DNA of 64,000 nt from Marthasterias glacialis (lineage: Eukaryota > Echinodermata > Asteroidea > Forcipulatida > Asteriidae): assembly GCA_911728455.2 (NCBI GenBank), contig OU452231.1, forward strand, positions 8,834,963 through 8,898,962, in the 5' to 3' direction. This document shows, in pieces, positions 42,515-56,500 of this stretch; positions within the stretch are counted from its first letter, which is position 1; each line of letters opens with the position of its first letter. Both the position numbers and the translations under genes were made by a program. The notes under the pieces were generated by a model. It was not told the origin of the DNA and ran no database searches. It was given only the letters and a program-made list of their open reading frames with translations.

Positions 42515-42850
42515 AAAAAATGAAATTATTTTGTTCGCTCGAAATATTATTTCGTCCCCTCGAAATATGATTTCGTTCCCTAAATTACGCACTGCACTAA
42601 CACGGGAACATTCACTACCGAAATGGCGCAACCAAGTTTATTGTCATGATGACTGCAGGGGGATTAGGTCAATACATGGAATTGTCAAGGTACTAAAATT
42701 TCCCCAAATGCCCTTGAGTGACATTCGAGAAAGGGACTCACCTGAACTTCGGTTAGTGGCGAGCCTATTCGTCAAGGATGGTCAGCGATCTTCATAGCAG
42801 TGGTCAGCTGGTCAACATAACAGTGGTCAGCTGGTCAAAATGCTAATTAA
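42515..42850. repeat. Short local duplications
   Basis: CGAAATATTATTTCGTCCC recurs with small changes three times at 42538-42580, and CAGTGGTCAGCTGGTCAA is duplicated at 42799-42837. Confidence 0.55.
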
Positions 42851-43549
42851 AACACCAGAGAACCGGTCAAGCTCTCTCCAAGTAAGTGGTCTGGCTGGGA
42901 AGTTCAAAAAGCTGACAGACCAAAGTTGAACGGTAAATAGTCTTGCTGGCCAATCATTAAAAAGGTTAACGGCACACCCTGATATTGGTCGGTTCGTCTA
43001 GCAGGCAAACTGACTGAAAATGTCCGACAAAATTGGCGTGAAAGAAGCCTTGAAATGTTTTTCTTCAATCGACAAAATGAGTTTCCAAAACCACTACTGG
43101 TAGGGCCTACTTCCAAGACGAAGTACGTTTTTCAATTTAGTCAAACTTCAATCCTTAAATATACAGCGTCAGTATAAACCCACCGTTAAAGTAATGTTGT
43201 CAAATGTTCAGCCAAATGGCTCACCGTGGACTACTGGCGCATTTCTGATAGATAACAGCATTTTGAGATTGATTGCTGTCGGCTTTAAAAGCTTTCTGAG
43301 CTATAAGATAATTAAATTTGTAATATTTTAATTACAGAAGTTAACATGACATGCACGCCGTTGGGCCGACAATCGTTGATGGGGGTAATAAGGTTAGTTT
43401 TAATAACGCATGTATTAAAGCATCGGGAATGCGTCTTTTTGATGGACTGATTCCAACGTATAAAATGTATCTCACAGTTGGCATGGGAAGACGTCGTCAA
43501 CATGAACATTTGGTAAACTGTGGCTACGGGACCCAGGCTGCGACCGCCC

Positions 43550-43644
43550 CCCCAAAAAAAAAAAACAAACAAACAAACAAACAAACAAACAAACAAACAA
43601 ACAAACAAACAACCCAACAAACCAAACAAACAAACAAACAAACA

Positions 43645-43682
<38 letters not shown>

Positions 43683-43730
43683 TCAAGCAGGCAAGCAAGC
43701 AAGCAAGCAGGCAAGCAAGCAAGCAAGCGT
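43550..43730 (+). repeat. Compound microsatellite (AAAC)n (GCAG)n (AAGC)n
   Basis: An A run passes into AAAC repeats, then GGCA repeats, then CAAG repeats over about 180 bp. Frames reading through it on both strands (Lys/Gln/Thr and Cys/Leu repeats) are artefacts. Confidence 0.9.
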
Positions 43731-44478
43731 GTAGACGTAGCCTACAATGCATGCTCAAAAACCTACTCTACTATGTCGTTTGGGTAAAAACAAATCGCGC
43801 CCTGGCTTCCACAACGTCAGACATGCAGTACAACTTCGTGCTGAATGAACGCGACTTCAAGTGGCTATTTTTGATTGAAAACACTGTGTCGTCTTCCCCG
43901 TATACTAGTGATGCATGCTGTGTATTGTTTCCATTTCAAAGGAACCAGACTATTTTTCTCCCAACCCCTCTTTCCTCTTCCTTCTAGCCTCAATTTTGTG
44001 GCCTTTTCCAAACCTACAGGTTTAGGCCCGGGCTCCTACTACTTGGGCTCCGTCTTCAGTTTTGGAGCAGTGTGCATTTTGCGCGGTGCTTCGAAATTCG
44101 ACATCAAACGGAGCCCGGCGGGTCGAAGCCGTTGCCTAAGCCATGGTTTGGAAAAATAGAAGATAATAAAATAAATAAACAAATAAAATAAAAAAAGACC
44201 CGGCTAGATCAACGTCACAGAATGATAAACATTCAAATCCATTAGCCGAAATTCCCTGTAGTGACTTAATCACTCTCATAAAATCCAATACCACGCATGG
44301 TATCTCAATATCGTACCCAAGCTAATGGACTCTGATTATGGTGGTATACGCGTGATACCATGTAAAGTATAATCGGTTTGCTGACGATTGTTTTGTTTTT
44401 TCTCTGCCCCCACCCCCTCTTTCTCTTTCCATTTCTGGTATTTTATTAGCCCTCGTTTTTCCAGCATTTAGTTTAATG

Positions 44479-45436
44479 TTGGTGGTTGGTACAGTCAAAC
44501 AAAACACGCAAAAATAGGTTTGATGTCTGGGTTTATCTGGTCCCGGTTGTTCACGCGGCTTTGAAAACGCTTTCTAGCTACTGGCATACTAGGCGTTTAT
44601 TGACGGTTAATAAAAGCAAACATCTGTTGATCCCAGTGAATATTGGTCCAATTGGCACGCTATCCGGCCGTGTCCGAATTAATGGCTTTCGGCAGTGACT
44701 ATGGCTGGAATGCCAAAAAGTCCTATTCTTCAACGCTGTCGTTGCAGGCAGCAGCCATAGCCGTAGCCAAAGTCGCTTGATTCGGATACGGCCTATTGTT
44801 GGTGGTTGGTGCCGTCAAACAAAACACCCAGCTGGGTCAGAGGGTTTGGGTTAATCTGGTCCGGTTGTTCACGCGGCTTTGAAAACGTAGAGTTTCGGCA
44901 TGCTAGGCGTTTATTGACGATTAATAAAAGCAAGCATCTGTTGAGCCACTGAATATTGGTCCAATTGGCACGCTATCAGGCCGTGTCCGAATTAATGGCT
45001 TTCGGCAGTGGCTAAGGCTGGAACACTGAAAAGTCCTATTCTTCAACGTTGTCGTTGCAGCCAGCAGCCTTAGCCGTAACCAAAGTCGCTTGATTCGGAC
45101 ACGGCCTACTGTTGGTGGTTGGTGCTGTCAAACAAAACACGCAGTTGGGTTTGAATAGTTACAGCGTTTGGATTAATCTGGTCCGGTTGTTCATGCGGCT
45201 TTGAAAACGCTTAAAGCTACGGCATGCTAGGCGTTTATTGACGGTTAATAAAAGCAAACATCTGTTGATCCCAGTGAATATTGGTCCAATTGGCATGATA
45301 TCAGGTCGTGTCCGAATTAAATAATGGCTTCTGTAATGGCTATGGCTGGAGAGCCGAAAAGTCCTATTCTTCAGCGTTGTCGTTATAGCCAACGGCCCTA
45401 GCCGTAGCCGAAGTCGCTTAATTCGGACACGGCCTC
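44479..45436 (+). repeat. Three-unit tandem array, about 313-325 bp per unit, each with a MITE A
   Basis: Units begin TTGGTGGTTGGT at 44479, 44799 and 45112. Each contains AAACAAAACAC, CGGTTGTTCA, CGGCTTTGAAAACG, GGCGTTTATTGACG and ATTGGTCCAATTGGCA, and ends in a family A foldback element (about 44669, 44985 and 45305). The whole composite was duplicated after the MITE insertion, since all three carry it at the same place. Confidence 0.85.
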
Positions 45437-45669
45437 AGAGTTTTTCGTTGTTGCTTTACCCGGCCTATTTTTTAGGCTTGATGAAATGAAAGGGGCGCTT
45501 GTGTGACGTTGCACTTTACAAGAATACAAAACAGATAGTTTTTCTCTCCAATTTAACGGAAACTATTAAGAAACTATTATTGATTCAAGATGCCATTTCC
45601 ATCATGCCATGCATTGATAACAAAAGAACCTTTCTGTAGGCTTTACTTGGTTTAGGACTTGTGGAATTA

Positions 45670-45905
45670 TGTGTAAACCCCGACGGCAATATTGGCGTCA
45701 AAATATGTGACTTTGTGTACAAATCTTGAATTCCGGCAATATTGGCGTCAGTATTTGCGACTTGGGGTACAAATCGTGAATTTTGATGACAATACTGGCG
45801 TCAAAAATTTGCGACTTTGGGTACAATTCATAAATTTTCACCGTCACTGTTACCGTCAATTTTTGCGACAAGGCAAAATCGTGAATTTTTGAAGGCAATA
45901 ATTGG
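45670..45905 (+). repeat. Minisatellite, period about 55 bp
   Basis: Units contain GGCAATATTGGCGTCA, then a TTGCGACTT(T/G)GGGTACAA word, then TCGTGAATTT. Four to five diverging units are visible. Confidence 0.75.
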
Positions 45906-47591
45906 AGTTAATATATATGCGCAATGTCCCTTTAAAGCCACCATAGCTACCCACACTAATAATACAAGGAATACACTAGCGAGTTACATCAATGTTTCCA
46001 TACAGTACCGGTATTGAAAATAGAGAATGTATAGACCTGCGTTATGGTGCAGCCATCTTGTTTTTCTCCCTATCAAATAAATGTCACCAAACCGAAATTG
46101 TCAGGTCCCTTTTTGGTCACAGTACAAAACAGAAGTCACGATTGATATGTTTGACAGGGAAAAAGACCAAGATGCTGGCAAAAAGAATTCTCTGTAAATG
46201 TTGATTTTATTTGTTATTTTATTTTTTTGTTTTTTGCCCGCATAAAATAAAATTGCAGAACGGGTAGACAATAGCATGGACACCGCCACACTAAAAATTG
46301 TGTCTCATTCGAGAAAACAACTTTGACTTGGTGGCAATTTGTAGATGAATTATACCAGTACATGTACTAAAAACTGTTAGGTCATTGTCTTTCCAAGGTT
46401 ATATGTCACATTAATCAAGTTGTGTTGTAAGCAGCAGGACACACCATAATCAATAACGACAGTTTCGTGTCGTCGGATAAATAAGGGAGCTCATGTAATG
46501 GATTTTTCACTCCGAAATGTTGGCTGGAAACTTCGTAATTATACGCTGTTTTAACGACTTGCAAGCTCTCTTTAAGTAAAGAATCGGCTCTAATTATACT
46601 GGTATTGTTGGTTTGGACGTGGTTTTTGATTTAAACTCCAAGCCACTTCACGATTCTTTTGTCACAATTGATAAAATGAAGTAACTAACTTTGTTCTTGC
46701 GGAAGCCGTTTAAAGTTTTGTAAACTCTTTGTTTTTGGGTTTTTTTTTAATTTTAATACATAAAAACCAATAATAGTCTGTTTTCCGTGCAGGAACTTTT
46801 CATTTGTAGGCGCTGAAGAGAAAGTTACACTCGGCTTTATAATATGCCCGCCTGCTCGTGGTGTACACTTCTCCCCCACTGGAGGTTTGCCTGCCGAGGA
46901 ATGTGTTATCATTGAGGGTATTGTGGATGAAATGGATGGATTTTTTTTGTTGTATACAGAATGTAGGCCTATGGGAGCAAATGCACTGACCCAGCGACGT
47001 ATGCGCCAGAGGGCCCCTGAGGGGTTCTATATGTAACGATTTTGTATGATGGGCTTAGAGTCTTAGGGTTGTGTTCGATTGGCCGTCTATTAAGTTCTTT
47101 GTCCGGTAGAGAATGGGGCCCTGACTTCTTGCTGATAACGGTAAATGTGATCGATTGAGTTGGGTTGGTCTTCGTAAATCCCCCTTGGATAGGCCCACAC
47201 AATCACCTACCCGTGGTCTGTCTTAACACGTCAACGCTGAAGAAGGGACCTTCAAAACATTTTTGCGTGAAGGCAAAATAAAAATTCACAACCCCCAGTC
47301 ATTGAGGTCCAACTAAAGCAGTTTCTCTCTGGATGAGATGAGATGGAAAGTTAACCAACGAATGGGACCACGATTCACTACAAACAGCTAGACTCCCAGA
47401 AATAAAGTACATGCGGTCTGATGATAACCGAATAAAAGAAGTGATGGCTCGTATACAATTAATTCACGGTTGATTGGTTTTAGGTGGCTGTAGTTTTTGT
47501 TGAGGGATACATAGCGAATTGCACTACACTCTTTTCGCAGTCGCCACATCATTCTGCAGCAGAGAGACACTTTGCCTGAGAAGCGATCACA
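45906..47591. other. Spacer and presumed 5' flank of the FAM124-like gene
   Basis: No coding region or clear core promoter element was found. The 5' leader presumably lies within the last few hundred bases. An in-frame TGA at 47577-47579 precedes the chosen ATG. Confidence 0.45.
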
Positions 47592-50500
47592 ATGCTATCA
47601 AGTAGCACTCCAGATCTCCGAGAGTGCTTGGGATCCTCCTCCCCTGTGTCATCGGTGGGTCACTCAAGCCCCTTTCACCGGGGATCAGACAAACGATTAC
47701 ACGGTGAGGCTATAAAGGAGATAGTGCCCAGGCCGGGAAGTGCGCCGGCAACCAAGTTCAGCGATTGCGACTCTGCGTTTGAGGAAATTGGCGAGTTGGA
47801 AAGCAACGACAATCTGGGCGATATTTTCAGCGTTCTCTCAATCGAGGATGATGTAAAATTGCCGGAGAAGGATAAATACCCGAGACCGTTGGAGAACCGA
47901 CAGGCGAAATCTTCTCCCCAACGACCGGCAGATTTCAACGAAACTCCGCTTTCTTTGTTCAAATGTGTCATACCGTCTATCGCCGAGGTAAGCGGGGAGG
48001 ATTCGGACAGCAGTTACCAAACCATCCACTTGCCAAATACAAGTCCAACTATCCCAAGAGACAACCGAGTCGCTCAGAGAAATACTTTGAATAATGGAGT
48101 TGCAGTGACAGTTGATTGTAATCCCACTTTGATTAAGAATCTCCGTGCGCCACTGGTTAGCATTACAGGGAGCGATGACACCTCCACTTCGGACGACGTC
48201 GACGACGACTCGGATGCTGAGATAGCTCGCTTTGCTTTCCCAGTAGCAGTGAACAGAAACATTGCCCCGGCAAGCAGGCGTAGACACTCGCTGGCCGCTA
48301 CCACACCGGACCAGATCACCAGGATGCTCCTATCACACCGCCGTGGTTCGGCCTGCTCTGGCCTGCCCGTCCAAAATGGAGATCCAACACGGACAACGGA
48401 TTTCAAGCTTGCGTCGTCAAACAACGCAAGAAAACCCATGGTAAAACAGAGGTCTGCAGATGGAGAGACAATTCGTTCTATGCATAAGGCATTGCAAGCA
48501 CAGCCGGCTCAAATATACCGGGGTCCAACCGGGCGATGCGGATCTGGTACCCGGTCCAAGTCCCCGTTCAGGGCGGTAAAACCTCGGGCCGAATCGCCAA
48601 ATTTTCATCGAGATTTTTGCACAGTATCTCCGGCGGATGTCACCCCATTGCATCGAAGTGCTTCACCTTCCCCGGGTGGTCGTAGCTATGGTTCAAGGGG
48701 AAATCTGTCCCCAAGACCGATGTCACCGAGACCCAGGTCGCCGTGTCGACACAGGCCGCTATCACCGAGAGACGAGATCGAGCAGATCTTAACAAATCGG
48801 TCCCGTTCCCCATCCCCATCCCCACAAAATTTGTCTACATTTTCGTCACTTACTATGACACTCTCTCACCCAGAACGATCGAGATCGCCCTCTCCTATAA
48901 CACAAATATCGGGAAATGATCACCAGGGTTTGGTTGCTACCTCTTCCCGCTCCCGTTTACGATCACAGTCTCCAAGACCGAGGCACGAACACTCTGGGTC
49001 TAATAGACGGCCGTCATACAACTTCCAATGTGTTGACTCCCCTGTGATGGAACCTGGAACTGATCTTCAAAAGACAAGAACCATTAATACAAATCTAGCA
49101 GTACATGAAGGCAAGCAGCGGCAAGGAAGATCACGCTCTCCAGCTTCACATTCCTTGAAACCAGACGAGAGGTCGATTAATCGTCGGTCCTCATCCCCAC
49201 AGCCTCACCACGTTCGCTCACATAGACCCAGCCAAGAACGAAGATTATCCACTCATAGATCCTCAAGGTCGGACATAACAGGCTCCGCTGAGGAGCTCGC
49301 ATCCATGAATCTTACCACCCAATCTCGCCGGCCCTCCTACAGCAGGTCTACCTCCAGAGTGACGGATGAATCCGACGACAGTTCAACCAACCTAGACAGA
49401 GTTATGTCTGATCGCCGAAAGAGGCGAGGCTCCCGCAGTAAAATACTCCCTCTGGGTGACCAACGGGGCCTGTTACCCACCAACAGCCTCCTGAGCGTCA
49501 GGGTGCAGTCTCGACGATCGTCCATCTCCATTTTGCATCCTACCAAGGAGAATGGGCCGTTGTCACCCAGCGAGAGAGCCGAGATCCACTCCAAGCTTGC
49601 GAAGAGGGGACGTCGGAGGTCGTCTTGGGCCGGAGCTGGTGACCCCTTCATCATGCCGTCCGTGTCAGCGTTGTCCCTCTTGCGAGAAAGCGGCAGTTGC
49701 AGTAAGTAGCAAACAATAATATAATTATCTGTACTCTTCATCCCACAAAATAACTCGCCACCAATTTCTTGTCTCAATTATATTAAAAAGGTGAATAACA
49801 AGCAGAGGTAGCGGGCGATGCAGTTTAACTACGAACAAACAACTAAAATAAAACATTTAAACATTGACAATAGTTCAATATTTCAATTATAAACAGTGAT
49901 ACTCATTGTCTAAGTTGAGTGGCTTCAATGTATGTTCTCTCCAAAATGCCAAGAAACCTAAACTTGTTTAATAACCAGTGAGTTTTAAACATAAACTTGA
50001 TCTTAATTACCTCACTTTTGATTTTTTTTTTAAACATGGACACGAAATACTACATCGGCAACACTAAAACTTGCTCAAAGTTTGACAAATCTTCACTGAT
50101 TTAAATAAATTTAAAAAAAAACGTCAGTTAAAGCAACGAAATTGTCGCGAGAAGAAAATGCTTCTCCTTCTTCAGATGATTTTGTTTTACATCAGATCAA
50201 TCGAACTCTACCTTGGAAAGAAGAGGACAAAATGTGATGCTTCAAGTAGATGCATAAGCATTGAATTTGAATTTGGTGATTGGAAATTGAAATTGGATTT
50301 GGAAATTGAGTTTGGTGATTCTTTATGTGGAACGTAAAATATTTCTGTCGCAAAAAGGGGGTATTTAGGAAGGCCTACATGTAAACGGTACTATAAGGTC
50401 AAAATTGCGGACGATTATTTTCTTTTTTTTCTTCTTTTTCTTAATTTACTTATTTATTTTTTATTTATTACTATTATTATTTTAAAGTTATTTTGGGGGT

Positions 50501-53500
50501 AGGGGATGGAAAATGAAGAAAGTGCTATGAAATGCTACCTAAAATCACAAAGATGACAAAATGTTTTTAATTGTACATAAAGCCCAAAGGAAGTTTTAGT
50601 GTTGCCCCCACACCCTTACGTAAATACACATAAGCTAAAGAAAGTGTTTTCAGTGACATGAGTTGACATTATCAATACCCAAAAGTCCTCGCTCTAATAA
50701 CATTCAAAACAATCGAGGTGATTTGGGGACTTAAGACGCTGTCAACTATAATCGATTTAAATCCTTATAAGTGGTCACTTCACACAATAACCCAGGTGTC
50801 GTGCCCCGTCCGATTCAATACTTCCCTACTTTGTAAGTAACGGTTGCCTTTTTGTAGCACAATAGCTTTCGATACCACAAGACTTTTTTTTTGTTGGACC
50901 ATGAAACCTGGGGACAATTTGTACCAGAATTCTTACGATTGTAATGCCTTTTCACGCTCTCGATTTGCAGAGGTTGAAGAGTGTGTAATTAAGTTTTACC
51001 TCATTTCGGAGTTCGCTTTTAATTCAAAGTGTTGTATGTTGTTATTTCTGCTCTTTTGAGTTTCCTCACGTATTGTAGTTCTTTTGGTCGACAATCGGAA
51101 TGTTTTTAAAGTGTGAAGAGTTCCAGGACAGCCTATTCAATGTTTTCTTCTCCCTCTTCTGATGGATGGGCGGCGAGACTATAAAACTGAGCGTGTGTGT
51201 TCATCTGAAGCGTGATATAGATAACCAATGTACTCAACGTTTCAATTAAAACGTTTCAATGGACGCTAGCCAAAATTAACCCGCCGGTGAAAATGTTAAG
51301 TTTTGAGCCTCATGCCCTCGCCCCGGGCCATTTTTAGTTCATGCCTTTACCTATTGCCACACTTTCCACGAAAGAGATAACTCCTGAATAAACTAGCAAA
51401 GAAGTAATTAAAACAGTGTCTTTCAAAACAAACTGTCGACTATTGTATGCGAAAGAAATGATTAAGCTACCGCTAGCGTAACTTAAAGAGTACCGGTAAT
51501 GCAAAAAAATTTATTACGGGAAGAGTGTGTAGATTTGGCTTGCTTATTTCCATTAAAAAAAAAAAAGAAACCACAACAGGGCCGGGCATGATCTCTTCCC
51601 TTATTTAAATTATTTGATTACTGTTCAGATGTTCTTATTATTTTATTTAATATAACCAGCATTATATCAAACAGGCAACTATTTGTATCTTTTATCTAAT
51701 GCATAACATAATAGTTCTCAGTCACCGTACCAACGGGCAGTTTTGCAAGTTTAAAAAAAAAAAAACATTGTAAACTGTCAGTTAAGTTTATACAAACAAA
51801 TGGTAGTTATAGAACCAGCTTGGTAGCGGCTACGGCTGTGTCTGTTGCTAAGGGTGTTGCCCATGGCATCCTATGCTTCAACGCATGATGACACAGTGAC
51901 CAAGCCGAAGCCGAAGCCGTAGCTGTAGCAGTAGCCGCTAATGCGGGAACGTGGTTATAATCCGTGAGTAGTGCATGCACATTATTCATCATTCAACAAC
52001 GCCTCCACGGGGCTTTATTCTGCGAGAGTCCCCCGTATTGATTTTGAAGTAGAGAGCAGACAATTCCCCGCTGGGTTGGTTCCACCCTTGCTGTCCTGCC
52101 GTTTTCGTCACACAAGTAGGCAACATATTCTGGAAGAGTTATTATTGTTGTTGTTTTGGGTAAAAAAGTTGCTGACGTCGTTCGGGGACAGTAACCTTAA
52201 TTGTACAATCAAGGTGCTAAGTGTCGTAAGTAACAACAAAACAAACTTAACAAAAAGGCGCAGTAATTATCTTGTTTTTCCCCATTGATGGTGACGTTAT
52301 CCGGGGGCATTGTCTCCTTGTCAACAATGGTTCCTAACCTGCCCATCGAGCCCCTTAGTCTTAAGTCTTAGCAGGAGTTCGTCTTTGCCATACAGCATTT
52401 ATTCCAAAGTCTGGTTGCCGTTTAGTTGTTGTTTTTTTGTAACAATTAATACAAAGTTCTTATTAGAAAGCGCGTAATCACACCCAACTGACGTCTCAAA
52501 TCGCTCATTGTTTTTTTTTACAACAGGTGTGCAGAGCTATTTGAATTATGAGACCCATGTTTATAGCACTTTGCAAAGGTTTACAAGGTGCTTCTGCGCA
52601 ATCTACAACCAGCCACGCCAGGAACACCGTGGGAAACACCTTCTCTTTTAAAAAATAATGTGTTTTTTACGCGCATTAATCAACACAGTGGGCCTACAGC
52701 TTTTACGGGACGTCCAAATCGAAGAATGAAAGCAATTACGGTTTAACAACTTTCTGCAAATCTGGATTTATAAATAGTTGAAGTGTTGTGCCGGTATTTA
52801 TACCAAATATGTCAAATCAAAAAAGGAACTGTTATCACTGAGGGGCAGAAGACCGATTAAAATTAATTGGTTTCAGGCGATCGAAAGCGTTTTATTTTTA
52901 TTTTCCTGTCTTATTTTTTAACAAACACAGAATAAAATTTACCTGTGTGAACATTCCATCAACTTTGGTGGGTAAGAAAACATCAACTATAATGGATGCA
53001 CGGTAATACATACTTATTTCAACATGGTAAATTGACATAAAAACTCAAAATATTGGGAAACAGTCCTCATGTTTGTTAGTCTTTCACAGGAACATTTTAA
53101 TTTTCATTTCACACAGGTGACACAGTTGCTCCTACCGCGCGGGTAGTTCTTATTCCGCTTTGCAAGATCAAGAAAACGATCTGGCTTAAGCCGCGATTTA
53201 CACGTTCTTGAAAACCCGACCACATAATTTAGTTGTAAGATAATGTCCACTGAAAACCAAAGGATCTGTTTACATTTCTCTTAAACTGGAATAGATTGCA
53301 AAATGGTGGAAAACAAGGTACATGTAGGGATTTCCAAAGTACATCAGTACAGGGGGAAAGCTATCTGTGTATCTCACAGTTCCGTATCAGACCTTTGGAA
53401 CAGGTATGCTGTGAGGGGTGGGAAGATGCGGCAAAGCGTGCGCTGCGAGTGAAGGCGCTTATACAGAAGGAGCAATTTGGTACCATATCTGGTGTGCAAT

Positions 53501-56500
53501 CCAAAAAGCGCTAGAGTTAGTCTTATCTCGAGTTAGGACAAGTAACTAGCCCTAACTTATAGAAGTAGTCATAAGATGGGACTAGTCCTAAGTTATAGGA
53601 CTAGTTTTGTGAAATCCACCCCTGGTATCTCTAAGCTGGCCATAAGAAAAGAGAAAAATACCAGATAGGCCCATAGCAAATTTAACAGCAAAACCTAATA
53701 ACTGTCACACTGTAGGACAATCATTCAAAAGCAATCATTATTGAACTTCGTAACTCAATTCCTACATTCACAGTTGACTTGTTAACGCTAACTGTAATGA
53801 TGAGACACCAGCTCTTCACACAACACACTATATAGACCATGTAACCTGTGACGTCACAAAGAGCCACAGAGCCTGGACTTCCTGCAGGCATGATTTGTAC
53901 ACTGCTCTCAATGGAAGAAAACACCAAATCTAATATTTTATAGATATTGCACTGTCTGATTTTTATCAACTTTTGATATGAAGAAGGTGATGGGCACACC
54001 TCAAAACTTGTTCAGCTGTTACTTTTATAACTCTTGAATTTATGTGGAAATTATGACACACAATGTCAAAATTTCCATATATGACCAGTGCAGTAACTCG
54101 CCTGCCAGAAAGGCCTTGGAATGATTAATGTTTTCTGAAACTACAGGACGTGAGCGAATTTACTTGACGTCCAAAACCAGCACTGTACCATGCATTACCT
54201 TTAGCTGGCAATGCTAAAGTGTATAAAAATAGAAGGTTACTGGAATAGCAAATTTAAATAAGTGCTCGTATTTCCCGTTTGCATCAAATCATCGCAACTA
54301 TATCGATTTTAACAAAGAGGAGACAGCGTCTGGTGGTTCCACTTGAGTTAATTTAATTCTCGAACAATGATCTTTAAAGCAGCTTATTTTCTGTGGGCAA
54401 AAAACCTACATTCCCTACGTGTGGATTTTCAAACCACTCTAATAGGATTTCCCGCCATTGTGGTTTAACCTCCTTGACAAGAAGCCCATGCCGCGACAAT
54501 GTCAGCAAAATAATAGGCCAGCGTTTACAGTCGTGTTATGGTATTTTGCAATTCTCTAGCCTTCATCCATGGTTCTAATAAACAACAATAATTCAAGGAG
54601 TATGTAAGTTGTCTACGTGGGGACACACGATTTACAAACGTCACCAATTTCGTTGTACAGAATAAATACGCTAATTGTACAACGGAATTGATGACGTTTT
54701 ATTAGCATTTTTCGAACACTCTCTTGAAAATTCTAAATGTGTCATTAAAACCAAACTAAGAGGGAAAAGAACACTATTATAAATGGAAATGATTAGATTG
54801 GTGGCATGGGCAAGATTGAGATGCGTTTTCTTAAAGGGGCTGTCTCGTCATGATTATAGCAGGCTTGTGGCTGTGCATGGACGGATGAACTCTCACCCCC
54901 ATACTGTACACGGGCAGCGGTCAAATCACAAAAGATGCCGTCTTTGTCAAACTTTGATGTGACCGCCGGCGGGCAGCCCATGTAGTAAAGGCTGGTTTAT
55001 AGTTGGTCGCATGATGATAATCGCCGGACGCTGGGATCGCTGGACGATGAACAGTTTCATTGCAGTCTATAGTCGCTGAGGCGTTAGCGTTGACTATAAA
55101 CTGCGTCACGCGTCAATTTTACCGTCGTGAGAACCATCGCAGGACCGACTATAAACCAGCCTTAACTGGGTTTATTCCATGTACTGCTATAATTATGACG
55201 ACACAGCCCATTTAAAGGATGGTCTTTTCGTGAAACTCAAAATGCCACTGAGATGTGTCATAATATAGAAAACAAATCTCATACATATTTTGTCTAGTTC
55301 CTGTGTACAAAAGCACTAACGAATATTGAATATCATCACACTAAAAAAAAGGGCCAGACTATTGCTCTTTCAGCTTGGGTATGGTGACACGTTGATTTAA
55401 ATGAAAGATCCATACATTGGTCATGTTGGCCCTTCTGTGATATGAAGGTCCATTGAAAGGTAAAAGAGTGAAACCATCTTGTTTGGTTCTAAGGTTAATG
55501 GGTGTATTCCCGACATTGTACCACACGACCTAGTTTGCTAACACAGGTTGACCCATCCCCCACAATACCGACTCATGGATGCATAACTAAACTGTTTGTT
55601 TTCATCTCTACAGCCGAAGACGAAGAACAAGACAAGAACAAGGACCCCCACATCCTGACCCTTCATTTCATCACCGATCCAGGCCAGTCACACCCATTAC
55701 AGATGACCCTGCGACCGCTCATCGAGTCTATAGTACCCAAACTTAAGCTTTTCAACTTCGTAGAGCGCAGTGAGTCTGCCACCAGGGACCCTGTAGGCAG
55801 TCAAGCCGACCACCGCGACAAGACCTCCTTGGTACCTACTCTAGGCGTAGTGCTGCTACTACAGGAAGCCTTCGGAATGGAGAGGATCTTAGAAGCTCAG
55901 AAGTACCTCCGGTCCGATCCTTGGGAGCTACACCACCGTGGGAAGGTCGGCAGCAACAACGTCCCTTACCCAACTAATAATCAGGACTTTTACGCCCACC
56001 AGACCCGCGAGGACTCTGCCCTTTGGGCCGTCCGCCAGGTCCACTTCGGCAAGGATAGGTTACGCTTTCAGCTATTCGTCTCGGACGACATGTGGACAGA
56101 CACAATCAGCTTCTACTCCATGTTGCTGTCCCGCCCCACCCACATTCAGAAAGAAGACTTTTGCTATTTCCTTGTGTTCTGCAGCCAGGGTTTGAATCTG
56201 GAGGTGCAGCTCGCATTGAAGAAGCTCCCACCAGGATTCAAACCACAGTTCTTGGACTCCACCATATTACAATTCAAGGTGGGGGACATGTGTAAGTTGG
56301 TACCCCTCCTACCGCGTGTCTGCATACCCATCAGTGACAAGCGGTGGCAGACGGCTGATCCTGACGGTAATAAAGTGTTGCTGTTTACCGAGGCCGGCCC
56401 CACAACCTCACCACCAGTTTCAGATTCGCCCCCTCTTTTACCGAAGATTACCGTAGCTCCCTCCTCTGCGTCTTGCAAAGAAAGGGTGGTGGCGCCCTCC

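Larger units (their letters stand above)
49702..55613 (+). other. 5.9-kb intron of the FAM124-like gene
   Basis: GTAAGT donor and TTTCATCTCTACAG acceptor. It holds GGAAATTGAATTTGGTGATT-like short repeats at 50255-50325, a family A MITE, a SINE fragment, a family C MITE and a nested MITE pair, and no further exon that I can support. Confidence 0.75.

Noticed and set aside
43312..43987. Long open frames of Cys/Leu or Lys/Gln/Thr repeats
   Set aside because: They are translations of a compound tetranucleotide microsatellite on both strands.
46969..47202. 77-codon minus-strand frame upstream of the FAM124-like gene
   Set aside because: No recognised motif; probably part of an unclassified repeat.
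55502..55613. Extra 5' codons in front of the FAM124 domain exon
   Set aside because: A good acceptor at 55611-55613 and exact phase agreement with the upstream donor place them in the intron.
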